From Pedobacter namyangjuensis (GTDB taxonomy: Bacteria; Bacteroidota; Bacteroidia; Sphingobacteriales; Sphingobacteriaceae), in NCBI RefSeq assembly GCF_003313325.1, contig NZ_QMHQ01000004.1, positions 248,001-312,000 of the forward strand: a DNA stretch of 64,000 bases, read 5' to 3'. A model generated the notes under the pieces. That model was not told the origin of the DNA. It searched no databases and saw nothing but the letters and a program-made list of their open reading frames with translations. Below, in pieces: positions 1 to 8,127 of the stretch. Positions within the stretch are counted from its first letter, which is position 1. Every line of letters starts with the position of its first letter. Both the position numbers and the translations under genes were made by a program.

Positions 1-388
1 ATTTTCCGTCGCCTTTTATTATGCAACAATGCGGAATATCGTTGTACTTTTTGAATCGATTGCCATCAATAACCAAGTGTTGCGGAAGAATAGACAATTT
101 TTCGATTGCCCGATGCATAGCCAGAAACGATGCATTTAAAATATTTATCTGGTCGATTTCCTCGTGATCTACGAAACCAACTCCCCAAGCAAGGGCTTGC
201 TGCTCAATTATTGGGCGCATTAAATCTCTTTGTTTATGATTTAGCTTTTTCGAATCGTTTAGTCCTTCTAAGTAAAAATCTTTGGGCAAAATTACGGCAG
301 CAGCAACAACCGGACCGGCAAGGCAACCTCTACCGGCTTCATCGCATCCGGCTTCAACTAATTCTGTATGGTAGCAATTGATTAGCAC
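1..388 (-). CDS. rnhB: Ribonuclease HII, 3' end cut by window edge
   Basis: This encodes RNase HII, which cuts the RNA strand of RNA/DNA hybrids and removes misincorporated ribonucleotides from DNA in the cytoplasm. The 129 codons visible show the hallmark N-terminal motif CDEAGRGCLAGPV with the first catalytic Asp-Glu, then a NDSKKL motif and a later VIDGN motif holding another acidic active-site residue. The reading frame runs off the left edge, so the C-terminal third of a roughly 200-residue protein is missing. I place the start at the GTG at 388-386, because it gives the usual short N-terminus (about 15 residues) before DEAGRG and no ATG is available. The downstream neighbour lies outside the window. 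The family call is secure; the start is inferred. Confidence 0.93.
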   Translation of the reverse strand, partial: MLINCYHTELVEAGCDEAGRGCLAGPVVAAAVILPKDFYLEGLNDSKKLNHKQRDLMRPIIEQQALAWGVGFVDHEEIDQINILNASFLAMHRAIEKLSILPQHLVIDGNRFKKYNDIPHCCIIKGDGK

Positions 389-431
389 TTTGCAAAGTTA
401 ATGATTTTATTAGAAACGCTGATTTGATAAT

Positions 432-1577
432 CTAAACGCTTGTGTTCTGCCCTTTAACGTCAAAAGCATCACGTAAACCAATTGCTAAAACATTAAAGGC
501 ATAAACGGTTAACATAATGGCCAAACCGGGTAAAATGGCTAGGTAAGCGGCATCCATAATGATATAGCCATAATGTTCCTTAATCATTGTTCCCCAACTT
601 GGCATGGGCGGTTGTGCGCCAAAACCTAAAAAGCTTAACCCGGTTTCTAACAAAATTGCCGAAGCGAAATTTGCTGATGCAACTACCAAAATTGGTCCGG
701 CAATGTTGGGCAAAATGTGCTTTACAATTGTTCTAGTGGTAGAAAATCCTAAAGCTTTTGATGCTTCTACAAATTCAACTTCTTTTAGCGACATTACCTG
801 TCCACGAACTAAACGAGCTACATCTACCCAAGTTGAAAGGCCCACCGCAATAAAAATTTGCCAGAATCCCTTTCCTAAAGCAAAAGATATGGCAATAACG
901 AGCAGTAAAGATGGCAAGGACCAAACTACGTTCATAAACCAGCTGATTAAAGCATCGGTTTTACCGCCAAAATAACCGGCAATTGCTCCTAAACTTACCC
1001 CTATAAACAAAGAAATTAGCACTGCCATTAACCCTACCGACAATGAAACGCGAATGCCAAGAATGAGCCTGCTTAACAGATCTCGGCCGTAAATATCTGT
1101 GCCTAACCAAAAAGTTTGCTCATAAATATTTTTCATTTCGAAAAGCATTTGAGTATTACCCAACTTACTAGGCAACATGCAGCTGGCACAAAGCTCACGA
1201 AGCTTGTAAACTGTTGGTGTTGTATTTTTCTCCTCGCCAATATACTCGTAAGCTAAAACTTGTTCGTTAACAATTTTGTACGATGTTATGGGCACACTTT
1301 TAAATTTGGCAGGTTGGCCGTAGATCATTTTCCCAAAAAAACCAACGTCTGCCACATTATTATAGCGTTGAACAATTAAGAATTTGAATTTCGCACCCGG
1401 CTTTTCTTTGCTAATCTGTAAGCTTTGGTTATTTGCATAAGGTGTACTATCTGGTGTAATTAAGTAACCTAAAACGCCTATTAACACCATCAGCAAAATA
1501 AACACAAGTCCGCCAAAGGCGAGCTTGTTGCGTTTAAAACGTTTCCATATTTTTTTAGATGGGCTGTTGCTACTCAT
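432..1577 (-). CDS. ABC transporter permease, DppC/OppC type
   Basis: This is an inner-membrane permease subunit of a peptide/nickel-type ABC importer. A first membrane helix lies at about residues 20-42 (OppC N-terminal type). A long periplasmic stretch of about 120 residues follows. The BPD_transp_1 transmembrane domain covers about residues 175-375, with an EAA-type cytoplasmic loop (VEASKALGFS, near residue 270) that contacts the ATPase. At 381 residues it is longer than E. coli DppC, because the periplasmic insert between helices 1 and 2 is large and contains a Cys pair (ELCASCM). No ATPase, partner permease or binding protein is encoded nearby, so its partners must be elsewhere. The glycosyltransferase gene ends 3 bases upstream, so the two are probably co-transcribed. 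Substrate is unknown. Confidence 0.88.
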   Translation of the reverse strand: MSSNSPSKKIWKRFKRNKLAFGGLVFILLMVLIGVLGYLITPDSTPYANNQSLQISKEKPGAKFKFLIVQRYNNVADVGFFGKMIYGQPAKFKSVPITSYKIVNEQVLAYEYIGEEKNTTPTVYKLRELCASCMLPSKLGNTQMLFEMKNIYEQTFWLGTDIYGRDLLSRLILGIRVSLSVGLMAVLISLFIGVSLGAIAGYFGGKTDALISWFMNVVWSLPSLLLVIAISFALGKGFWQIFIAVGLSTWVDVARLVRGQVMSLKEVEFVEASKALGFSTTRTIVKHILPNIAGPILVVASANFASAILLETGLSFLGFGAQPPMPSWGTMIKEHYGYIIMDAAYLAILPGLAIMLTVYAFNVLAIGLRDAFDVKGQNTSV

Positions 1578-1580
1578 TTC

Positions 1581-2723
1581 TTACTTTACCACGCGACCTT
1601 TCCAGTTGTATTTCCCAGAATTTCCGGCTATGCCAATGTAAACAATATAAATAATATGTAAAATTGAAATTATCGGCGTTAGGACTAATAATTGTCTTCT
1701 TCTAAAAAACTTGGTAATGGTACTTAAAAAAGTTAATTCCATTCCCAGTTTAAATATCAATTGGAATACTAAAAAATGTACTGTTTCGCTTGCAGGGAAG
1801 ATAATCGCCAAAATACCATTAAGGATTATGCTAACGTTAAAAAGCCAAATGCTTACACCTAAAATAATTACCGATTTATCTTTATACCTAGTACTTTTAG
1901 ATGCCCATCTTTTTCGTTGCGAAATAAAATCGCCTAAGGTTGGTTTTGCATGCGTGTAAACAATAGCGTCTTCATTTTTTAGAAAACCTATTTTCTTATC
2001 ATAAAGTGCAGCCATTTTATGCAATAACAGTTCATCATCTCCAGAAGCCAAATCATCTATACCTGTAAAACCGCCAACTTCAAAAAAGGCATCTCGCTCG
2101 TAAGCTAAATTAGCTCCATTGCAAGTACTCGGATTATTATTTCCAATGGTAGATGCGCCTAAACCTATTAAATAAGAAAACTCTAGCGTTTGCATTTTCT
2201 CAAACACACTTTTTTCTTCAAAATAAGCCACAGGCGAAGAAATCATCTTATAACCATTGGTTTCATAGCAAGAAACAATAGTTTTTAGCCAATTCGGGCC
2301 CATTCGGCAATCGGCATCAGTAGTTACAATCAATTTTCCACTTGCCTCGCCTATAGCCGTCTGTATGGCTTTTTTCTTGTATGAGTTTAGGGCATTAGGT
2401 TCATTTAAAACAATAAGCTTTACACCACGATCTGCAAAAGAACGAATGATTTCAGAAGTGCGATCTGTAGAATGATCGTCTATAACAATAATTTCTACGA
2501 GTGATTTTTCATAGTCTTGAGCTAAAATATCTTCTATTGTTTTTCCGATCAAAACTTCTTCGTTTCGAGCTGCAATAATTACCGAAACCATTGTTGCCGG
2601 AGCATTTCCTACAACTTTAAACCGGTTTATTTTTGCCCAACCCCTTATAAATGTAGCAATAACAAAAACATATATCAGGGTTAAAAAGACCGAAAAATAA
2701 TTAACTGCGCTTAGTACTTCCAA
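1581..2723 (-). CDS. Membrane glycosyltransferase, GT2 family
   Basis: This is a GT-A fold, family 2 glycosyltransferase that would transfer a sugar from a nucleotide donor on the cytoplasmic face of the inner membrane. One membrane helix sits at residues 8-28. The catalytic domain follows, with VSVIIAARNEE, the VIDDHSTD motif, a TDADC (DxD-type) metal site near residue 135, a GDDELL acidic motif and QRKRW near residue 270, the Q..RW signature of processive family members. Three hydrophobic helices fill the last 100 residues. The start overlaps the end of the upstream YbhN-like gene by 23 bases, so translation is probably coupled and the two may act on the same lipid-linked product. Acceptor and donor cannot be told from sequence. 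Confidence 0.9.
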   Translation of the reverse strand: MEVLSAVNYFSVFLTLIYVFVIATFIRGWAKINRFKVVGNAPATMVSVIIAARNEEVLIGKTIEDILAQDYEKSLVEIIVIDDHSTDRTSEIIRSFADRGVKLIVLNEPNALNSYKKKAIQTAIGEASGKLIVTTDADCRMGPNWLKTIVSCYETNGYKMISSPVAYFEEKSVFEKMQTLEFSYLIGLGASTIGNNNPSTCNGANLAYERDAFFEVGGFTGIDDLASGDDELLLHKMAALYDKKIGFLKNEDAIVYTHAKPTLGDFISQRKRWASKSTRYKDKSVIILGVSIWLFNVSIILNGILAIIFPASETVHFLVFQLIFKLGMELTFLSTITKFFRRRQLLVLTPIISILHIIYIVYIGIAGNSGKYNWKGRVVK

Positions 2724-3678
2724 AGAAATTTAATTTAAAAACGAAATAAGATCCTAATATAGCAGGAATAATAATATTGATTAGCCAAATACTTGCAATA
2801 CATGCTACTACCGCTGTATTTTGATCGGTTACGTATTTGAAAAAGAACAAACCGGTAACACTTCTAATCCCAATATCCAATAAATCTAAAGAGGGTAAAG
2901 ATGATTGAACAAAAAACAGAATGCTTACCAGCATCATAATGTCTAAAAAGTTGATGCTTGGGATCAGCCAAAGAAACATAATAAAATATTGGGTGCTAAA
3001 TACAGCATATCTTGCCAAACAAAACATAAGTATTTTAAACAGTTCTGCTTTTTTATATCGAGCTAAAATTGCGTAGAACTTTTTATATTTTCTGGTAAAA
3101 CGCATAGAAAGCAAAATGCCGTTTAGCCATTTTATATTAAAGTAAAAGACGATAAAGAATAGGCAAAATGCTATCGCGATAGCGCAAATTGCCAAATATA
3201 AACTTGTTTCTATGGGTACAAACCGATATACAAAAATGCAAATTGCAATGGCGCCAAAAATGTTTGTTAAAACCAGCTGACCAATATTTCCTACTGCCAT
3301 GGCTACAATACCAACTATTCGTCTTTTAGGCGATAGAAAAAAAACTCTGCCTCCGTATTCGCCCAGACGGTTTGGAGTAAATACAGCCCAGGTTAAGCCG
3401 CAAAAAACAGATTCTATAGCAAGCCAAAGTCTTATTGGTTCTATTTGTTTAATTAACCGTTGCCATTTAATTGCTTCTAAGCCCCAATTTACCAACATGA
3501 GCAAAACAACGGAACCTATTGCAAGCCATATTTGTGTTGAGGGCATGGTTTGCAATAAGGAAACAAATTTCTTTAAATCGTTATTAGCAATGAGTTTTAT
3601 ATAGATAAACCAAAAGGCAAAAAGTACTATTGCAATTTTTAAAATTATGGAAAGTGATTTTTTGAATCCTGTTGTCAA
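2701..3678 (-). CDS. YbhN/UPF0104-type integral membrane protein (LPG synthase TM-like)
   Basis: This polytopic inner-membrane protein has about eight hydrophobic helices and matches the flippase-like transmembrane domain of lysylphosphatidylglycerol synthases (UPF0104/YbhN). It has the conserved central segment FTPNRLGEYGGRVFFL, typical of the family, and a second polar segment near SSLPSLDLLDIGIRS. It has no C-terminal aminoacyl-transferase domain, so lysyl transfer is not expected. The reading frame opens with a TTG at 3678-3676 and there is no ATG before the first helix. Its end overlaps the glycosyltransferase start. Family knowledge suggests a role in lipid or lipid-linked sugar translocation; the exact function is unknown. 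Confidence 0.82.
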   Translation of the reverse strand: MTTGFKKSLSIILKIAIVLFAFWFIYIKLIANNDLKKFVSLLQTMPSTQIWLAIGSVVLLMLVNWGLEAIKWQRLIKQIEPIRLWLAIESVFCGLTWAVFTPNRLGEYGGRVFFLSPKRRIVGIVAMAVGNIGQLVLTNIFGAIAICIFVYRFVPIETSLYLAICAIAIAFCLFFIVFYFNIKWLNGILLSMRFTRKYKKFYAILARYKKAELFKILMFCLARYAVFSTQYFIMFLWLIPSINFLDIMMLVSILFFVQSSLPSLDLLDIGIRSVTGLFFFKYVTDQNTAVVACIASIWLINIIIPAILGSYFVFKLNFFGSTKRS

Positions 3679-3721
3679 TTTTTTGCGCTTTTGAACTGCA
3701 AATATGCTTAATATTGTGTTA

Positions 3722-4288
3722 ATGTTGGCTGAAAAAAAAGAGCGAGTAATTATGGGTATAGATCCAGGTACTGCAATTATGGGTTATGGTGTTGTTTTAG
3801 AGAAAGGTAGCAAGATAGAATTGGTTACGATGGGTATTGTTAGGATGGATCATTTAGACGATCATTTTTTAAAACTCCAACGCATTTTCGAAAAAACCAT
3901 GAGCTTAATTGATGAATATAAACCAGATGTTTTAGCAATTGAAGCTCCCTTTTATGGTAAAAATATTCAGGTAATGTTAAAATTAGGCAGGGCACAAGGC
4001 ATTGCAATGGCGGCCGCTTTGTCTAGAAATATTTCGGTAACTGAATATGCACCACGTAAAATAAAACAATCTATTACCGGAAAAGGCACAGCAAGTAAAG
4101 AGCAAGTAGCTCTAATGCTTCAACGGTTATTGAATTTTAAAGAAACACCAGAATTTTTAGATGCTACAGATGGCTTAGCCGTAGCGGTTTGCCATTCTTT
4201 TCAAAGAATTAACACTTCAGCGGGAAGCAAAAAATCTTACTCTGGTTGGGATGCCTTTGTACAAGACAACAAGAAACGGATTAAGTAA
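3722..4288 (+). CDS. ruvC: Holliday junction resolvase RuvC
   Basis: RuvC cuts Holliday junctions symmetrically during recombination, together with RuvAB. The protein begins with the family pattern IMGIDPGTAIMGYG, which carries the first catalytic Asp. It continues with LAIEAPFYGKN (catalytic Glu) and ends with LDATDGLAVAVCH, which supplies the last acidic residues. All four acidic positions appear intact. An in-frame ATG at 3704 would add six residues; I prefer 3722, which leaves a short lead before the first beta strand, but either is possible. It is divergent from the YbhN-like gene, with only about 40 bases between the starts, so the promoters must overlap. It is a single gene here, not linked to ruvA or ruvB. 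Confidence 0.95.
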   Translation: MLAEKKERVIMGIDPGTAIMGYGVVLEKGSKIELVTMGIVRMDHLDDHFLKLQRIFEKTMSLIDEYKPDVLAIEAPFYGKNIQVMLKLGRAQGIAMAAALSRNISVTEYAPRKIKQSITGKGTASKEQVALMLQRLLNFKETPEFLDATDGLAVAVCHSFQRINTSAGSKKSYSGWDAFVQDNKKRIK

Positions 4289-4788
4289 AACACAAAAGGA
4301 AAAGCAAAAAAGAATATAGCCGTCATTATAAAAGTAAAAGCTTTGTTTATTAAACGTTTCTTTTGCACAACCAAGCCATAAACGAAGTAATTATCGCATA
4401 AGGCAAAAGAAAAACTAAGAATATCAAAAAATCTTCTCTATAGGTTTAAATGTTAATTTTATCAATCTACATTACCAACCGGTCGAACTTTTTGAAAAGC
4501 TTTTTTTTGAAAATGAACGTACATTATTTCATAGGTACTGCAGTCCCGCTATCGCCCATAGTCCTCTCCCGATAAAATCGGGATTGCGGGCTATTTAGCT
4601 CTATCGGGTTTAAGAACAATGGTTTTACGCCTTGGCAAACCTGCCAATAGCAAATTAACAGTGTAAAATAGCCCCGATATAACGAAAATACTTTTGTGGA
4701 AACCCAATAAGCTTTTTTCCGCTTATTGGGTAACAAAAGATTGTAGTGTTAGCGGGACTATCGGTTAAAAAGCGCCACAGGTTTTACG
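4289..4788. other. Non-coding interval of 500 bases between ruvC and the DUF4349 gene
   Basis: I see no convincing gene. An open frame at 4524-4736 on the minus strand is made of hairpin-rich repeat sequence. The first 210 bases are AT-rich with nothing recognisable. From about 4540 to 4760 the interval holds a composite inverted-repeat element (separate entry). Confidence 0.6.
4542..4759. repeat. Composite hairpin element flanked by a 10-bp inverted repeat
   Basis: The ends are a perfect 10-bp inverted repeat: agtcccgcta at 4542-4551 and tagcgggact at 4750-4759. Inside are two perfect hairpins: tcccgat/atcggga (4567-4573 and 4577-4583, 3-nt loop) and cccaataagc/gcttattggg (4703-4712 and 4721-4730, 8-nt loop). 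The left half (4542-4613) starts with agtcccgct and ends with atcgggttta, the same head and tail as the short element at 9760-9804. It looks like a non-autonomous dispersed repeat. From memory, similar text recurs in Sphingobacteriaceae genomes, but I could not check this. Confidence 0.65.
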
Positions 4789-5658
4789 CTACTTAGAGAT
4801 ATTTTGTGGTTTGTTTTTGCTTCTCAGGTAATACTTAACTCCAAAGAACACAGCAAATCCGGCTATAAAAAACATCCACAAATGCGACAGAACGAGAATC
4901 AATTCTTTAAAATAATTCCAGCCATCAATTAAGTTTAAGCCCAAACGTTTAAAGAAGCCGGGCTTGTAATTGTACAGGTTATCGTTAGCTATAATATGAG
5001 TCTGTATGGTATTATTTTGATAAAAGCTTAGTGTGATAGTGCTAAACTTTACACGATCGTCAATACTTATGTTTTCTATCTTTTTATCCACCAAACCGTC
5101 TTTTACATATAATGAGGTTTCTACATTATTAGATTTTCTGGTGGCCGTTTTATTTATTTGTTTAATGGCCTCTGTCCTATTTTGCGCTTTCAATTTATTA
5201 GCTAAATAAGCTATGCTCTGGTCATCAAGTTTCATATCCTGACTATCTACAAATACCGCCATTTTAGCAACCGTATTAGTAAACTCATCTAACTTATCTG
5301 ATGGAACTTTAGCTACAAGCATGCCGGTTTTTCTATAAGAGCTTATCTCTTTAAGTGAATCGAGGCTGTAAGCAACCTTTGTACTTTCTTGGATATGGCT
5401 TTGTATAGAAAATTCTATTACCGTGCCACCTTGAGATTTTAAATGAGAGGATAACGTTTCTTTAGCTTGCTGTACATCTTTTACCCTAAACTGCATGCCT
5501 GCAGTTTTAATAATTTTGGGTGTTGCTAAGGTGTCGGTTGCAGATTGATCTGTCAAAACTACTTCCTGACTTGCCCCATCTGCGTAACTTTCTTTCTTAT
5601 CGGCGTTACAGCCAAACAAGATTATAACTATGGCGATACAAAACAAATTCTTTTTCAT
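4789..5658 (-). CDS. DUF4349 lipoprotein with C-terminal membrane anchor
   Basis: A 289-residue envelope protein. It begins with a lipoprotein signal peptide (MKKNLFCIAIVIILFGCNAD) whose lipobox Cys is at residue 17. A DUF4349-type domain follows, containing IKTAGMQFRVKDVQQAKETL and a paired VAKVPSDKLDEF segment, with a predicted helical hairpin around residues 140-190. One strong transmembrane helix lies near residues 250-272, followed by a basic tail. The frame opens earlier at 5688, but the ATG at 5658 gives a clean signal peptide. Family function is unknown; members are thought to sit in the membrane facing the periplasm. It stands alone, with hairpin-rich sequence downstream. Confidence 0.82.
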   Translation of the reverse strand: MKKNLFCIAIVIILFGCNADKKESYADGASQEVVLTDQSATDTLATPKIIKTAGMQFRVKDVQQAKETLSSHLKSQGGTVIEFSIQSHIQESTKVAYSLDSLKEISSYRKTGMLVAKVPSDKLDEFTNTVAKMAVFVDSQDMKLDDQSIAYLANKLKAQNRTEAIKQINKTATRKSNNVETSLYVKDGLVDKKIENISIDDRVKFSTITLSFYQNNTIQTHIIANDNLYNYKPGFFKRLGLNLIDGWNYFKELILVLSHLWMFFIAGFAVFFGVKYYLRSKNKPQNISK

Positions 5659-5830
5659 TTCCTTTGGTTTTAGGTTGCAGAAATCCACAGCAAAAGCCAG
5701 TTATTTGAGCTTTGTACATAGAAATTTCTTATTAATAGCTGAGTTATTAATTATTGTACCGGCCGGTATTGCTTAATGCCAATATGATGGAGAAGTAACC
5801 TAAAATACTTACACGTAACAGAAATGCTAC

Positions 5831-5870
5831 AAAAAAAGAAAAGTCCGTTTCGGGGTACGAAACGGACTTT
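5831..5870 (-). terminator. Intrinsic terminator after the 71-residue membrane protein gene
   Basis: There is a perfect 13-bp stem, 5840-5852 paired with 5858-5870, around a 5-nt loop. Read on the minus strand it is followed directly by a T-rich run (complement of the A-run 5831-5837). It lies 20 bases past the stop at 5891. Confidence 0.88.
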
Positions 5871-5890
5871 AGAAAAATATTTTGATTAAA

Positions 5891-6106
5891 CTATTTTGCG
5901 TCTAGAATCTTAAAAACCGCTTTACAGCAAATAAATGCTCCGATAAAAAGGATTACCCAAGAAGCAATTGAAAGCATTGTTGAGTCGAAAGCAAAACGTA
6001 AAAACACGCCTATAACGCTTACAATAACTCCAACAGTTATCATCATGTAAATTGACGACTGATTAGCAGTTTCCATGCTTCTTTCTCTTTCTTCAGCTTG
6101 ATTCAT
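5891..6106 (-). CDS. Small two-helix membrane protein, 71 residues
   Basis: I do not recognise the family. The protein has a charged N-terminus (NQAEERERSM) followed by two transmembrane helices, at about residues 19-41 and 47-66, the second containing a CC pair, and a basic C-terminus. It has no signal peptide and is probably an inner-membrane protein. It is flanked by its own strong terminator and a 60-base upstream gap, so it is likely transcribed as a single gene. That arrangement supports a real gene despite the short length. Confidence 0.72.
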   Translation of the reverse strand: MNQAEERERSMETANQSSIYMMITVGVIVSVIGVFLRFAFDSTMLSIASWVILFIGAFICCKAVFKILDAK

Positions 6107-6169
6107 CTTAATTAGATTTTAAATTGTAATTGCACAAAAGTAATATTAATAGGTAATTAAACCAACAAT

Positions 6170-6940
6170 TTAGTAACTTTTAAGTTTGTTTAATCTTTGT
6201 TTAGCTCTGTCCTGTTCCGTAAGCTTATCTCCATTGTATAAAAGCTTCTCCCAATCGCCATACATTGGGTTTGGCAATACAATAAACTTAGTGCCAAATA
6301 GCTGTTGTGCTTTATCAACTTCCGTTTTAGTATCCTTCCCTTCTCGGTAAAAAACATTAGAGAAATCGCTTAAATTATCTCCACACAGCAAAAGTATATT
6401 GTAGTTTTTTAATATTTCTTGTCTGCGAGTTTCTTTATCCGAAGTGGTTGACTTTAATAAAATGTGTTTATCATCTACGTTAGGAAAACCGAACTTCTTT
6501 AGATTTTTTACCGTTCCTTCCCTATCAGCTTCATCTCTATTGGTAACATAAAAAGTTTCCACGCCTTTACTAGCAGCAAACCTTAGAAAGGCTAAGGCTC
6601 CAGGAACAGTGTCTGCTTGGCCTAAAGCCGTCCATCCTGTCCAGTCTTTTTGCACATAACTAACCCCTTTTCTAATCTCATGTCCTTGAAATGGAGAGTT
6701 ATCTAAAATTGTCTCGTCAGCATCTACAATAACGCAATTTGGTTTGCCGTTTGCTTGCTCCCACAAAGCTTCTTTTAAGGATAGTTTAGCAAAGTTATAC
6801 GCTTGAAAAGCCAATGCTCTATATTCACCACTTTGTTGTTGCCAAAGTACAGCATTGATATAATCTCTTTCTGGCGTTTTTTGTGCGAACCCTAATATCG
6901 GCAATATGCCAAATGTTAATATTAACAGGTATTTTTTCAT
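6170..6940 (-). CDS. HAD acid phosphatase, 5'-nucleotidase lipoprotein e(P4) family
   Basis: A secreted HAD-superfamily phosphatase of the class B/class C acid phosphatase group, resembling lipoprotein e(P4) nucleotidases. The ATG at 6940 starts a signal peptide (MKKYLLILTFGILPILGFAQ). The mature domain has CVIVDADETILDNS with the DxDxT nucleophile motif, VETFYVTNRDE (motif II, Thr), KSTTSDKETRR (motif III, Lys) and LLLCGDNLSDF (motif IV, acidic pair). All catalytic motifs are present. Unlike e(P4) of Haemophilus there is no lipobox Cys, so it is probably soluble in the periplasm. The length of 256 residues fits the family. It may release phosphate or nucleosides for uptake; the substrate is inferred from the family only. 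Confidence 0.88.
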   Translation of the reverse strand: MKKYLLILTFGILPILGFAQKTPERDYINAVLWQQQSGEYRALAFQAYNFAKLSLKEALWEQANGKPNCVIVDADETILDNSPFQGHEIRKGVSYVQKDWTGWTALGQADTVPGALAFLRFAASKGVETFYVTNRDEADREGTVKNLKKFGFPNVDDKHILLKSTTSDKETRRQEILKNYNILLLCGDNLSDFSNVFYREGKDTKTEVDKAQQLFGTKFIVLPNPMYGDWEKLLYNGDKLTEQDRAKQRLNKLKSY

Positions 6941-7025
6941 TGATTTAGATTTACTTGATGATGAAAACAATAGAAACATTACAAAATAATCATAATAATT
7001 TTGGATTAAGGAATGTCTACTCATT

Positions 7026-7058
7026 AAAAAACCCTTTATCAACTAAGATAAAGGGTTT
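7026..7058 (-). terminator. Intrinsic terminator of the ATP synthase operon
   Basis: A perfect 12-bp stem (7029-7040 with 7047-7058, 6-nt loop), followed on the minus strand by six T residues. It lies 35 bases past the atpG stop. On the plus strand it is also followed by a short T-rich stretch, so it may work in both directions. Confidence 0.82.
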
Positions 7059-7093
7059 GTATTTTTAAGTCCCCTTTTAGGAGATCTACAGGT

Positions 7094-7975
7094 TTATCCA
7101 TTCAACGCAGCAGCACCACTTACAATCTCAGTTAATTCGGTTGTAATTGCAGCCTGACGAGCTTGGTTATAAGATAATTTTAATGCTTTTAATAAATCAC
7201 CAGCATTTTCAGTAGCCTTATCCATAGACGTCATACGAGCACCATGTTCAGAAGCATGAGAATCTAATACCGCTTTATACAATTGAATTTTGATTGATTT
7301 AGGAATCAACTCTGTTACGATTTTTTCTTGGTTTGGCTCTAAGATATAATCTACGTTTGATGCTTTTTCTTTAGCTACAGGCTCTGCTTTAGGCAAAGGC
7401 AATAACTGCTCTGTAGTTAAAATTTGTACAGCAGCATTTTTAAATCTATTGTAAACTAATTCAACCCTATCAAACTCGCCTTTTTCAAAACCAGCCATAA
7501 TAGCATCGGTAATTTTAGATACATTTTCAAAAGATAATGCACTGTAAACATCATTGTTATTACCAATAACATTGTAGTTGCGTTTCTCATAAAAATCCTG
7601 AGATTTTTTACCGATAGCAACAATGCTCACTTTTCCGTTTTTAAGCTGTTCGCTGTATTTTTCGGCTATTAAATTATTGGTGGTTTTAATTACGTTCATG
7701 TTAAAAGCACCAGCCAAACCACGGTTTGATGATACAGTAACCACCAACACTTTATTAGGTTCACGTTCCTGAATAAATGGAGATGACGAACCTTCTAAAC
7801 TTGCAGAAAGATTTCCTAAAATCTCTTTCAATTTAGTAGCATACGGACGTAATTGAATAATAGCATTGGTAGCACGCTTTAACTTAGCAGCCGAAACCAT
7901 TTTCATGGCCTTGGTAATCTGCTGGGTAGATTGCACCGATGATATACGAATTCTTACTTCTTTTAAATTAGCCAT
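7094..7975 (-). CDS. atpG: ATP synthase F1 subunit gamma
   Basis: The gamma subunit is the central rotating shaft of F1, coupling c-ring rotation to the catalytic sites. At 293 residues it has the normal length. The N-terminal helix (NLKEVRIRISSVQSTQQITKAMKMVSAAKL) and the C-terminal helix (ARMTSMDKATENAGDLLKALKLSYNQARQAAITTE) match the two long coiled-coil helices that enter the alpha3-beta3 ring, and the central Rossmann-like part contains the conserved VVTVSSNRGLAGAFN. It is the last gene of the operon. A 150-bp heptad-repeat spacer separates it from atpA, and a strong terminator follows. Confidence 0.97.
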   Translation of the reverse strand: MANLKEVRIRISSVQSTQQITKAMKMVSAAKLKRATNAIIQLRPYATKLKEILGNLSASLEGSSSPFIQEREPNKVLVVTVSSNRGLAGAFNMNVIKTTNNLIAEKYSEQLKNGKVSIVAIGKKSQDFYEKRNYNVIGNNNDVYSALSFENVSKITDAIMAGFEKGEFDRVELVYNRFKNAAVQILTTEQLLPLPKAEPVAKEKASNVDYILEPNQEKIVTELIPKSIKIQLYKAVLDSHASEHGARMTSMDKATENAGDLLKALKLSYNQARQAAITTELTEIVSGAAALNG

Positions 7976-7983
7976 TTTATATT

Positions 7984-8127
7984 AGATGTGAGATGTGAGA
8001 TGTGAGATGTGAAACGATAAACGCTCAATCTCATATCTCTTATCTATTTTCTCAATTGCAGATGTGAGATATGAGACGCCAGACTAAGTCAACTCTCATA
8101 TCTCATATCTAACTTCTCAAATCTCAG
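7984..8127. repeat. Heptad-repeat spacer between atpA and atpG
   Basis: The whole spacer has a 7-bp period. Four perfect copies of agatgtg fill 7984-8011. Four pyrimidine-rich heptads (atctcat, atctctt, atctatt, ttctcaa) fill 8028-8055. Four purine-rich heptads (agatgtg, agatatg, agacgcc, agactaa) fill 8060-8087. Four pyrimidine-rich heptads plus a partial one (tctcata twice, tctaact, tctcaaa, tctcag) fill 8094-8127 and end right at the atpA stop. Purine and pyrimidine blocks are roughly reverse complements, so the transcript could form long imperfect hairpins. It is not a CRISPR array. Confidence 0.88.

Noticed and set aside
604..975. 123-codon open frame on the plus strand
   Set aside because: It lies entirely within the permease gene on the other strand, which has clear family motifs.
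3170..3183. 14-bp palindrome gctatcgcgatagc
   Set aside because: It is inside the YbhN-like coding sequence, encodes ordinary residues and no second copy was seen.
4524..4736. 70-codon open frame on the minus strand
   Set aside because: It consists of hairpins and inverted repeats of the composite element and has no protein-like features.
7984..8127. CRISPR-like repeats
   Set aside because: The units are 7 bp and contiguous with no unique spacers; there are no cas genes nearby.
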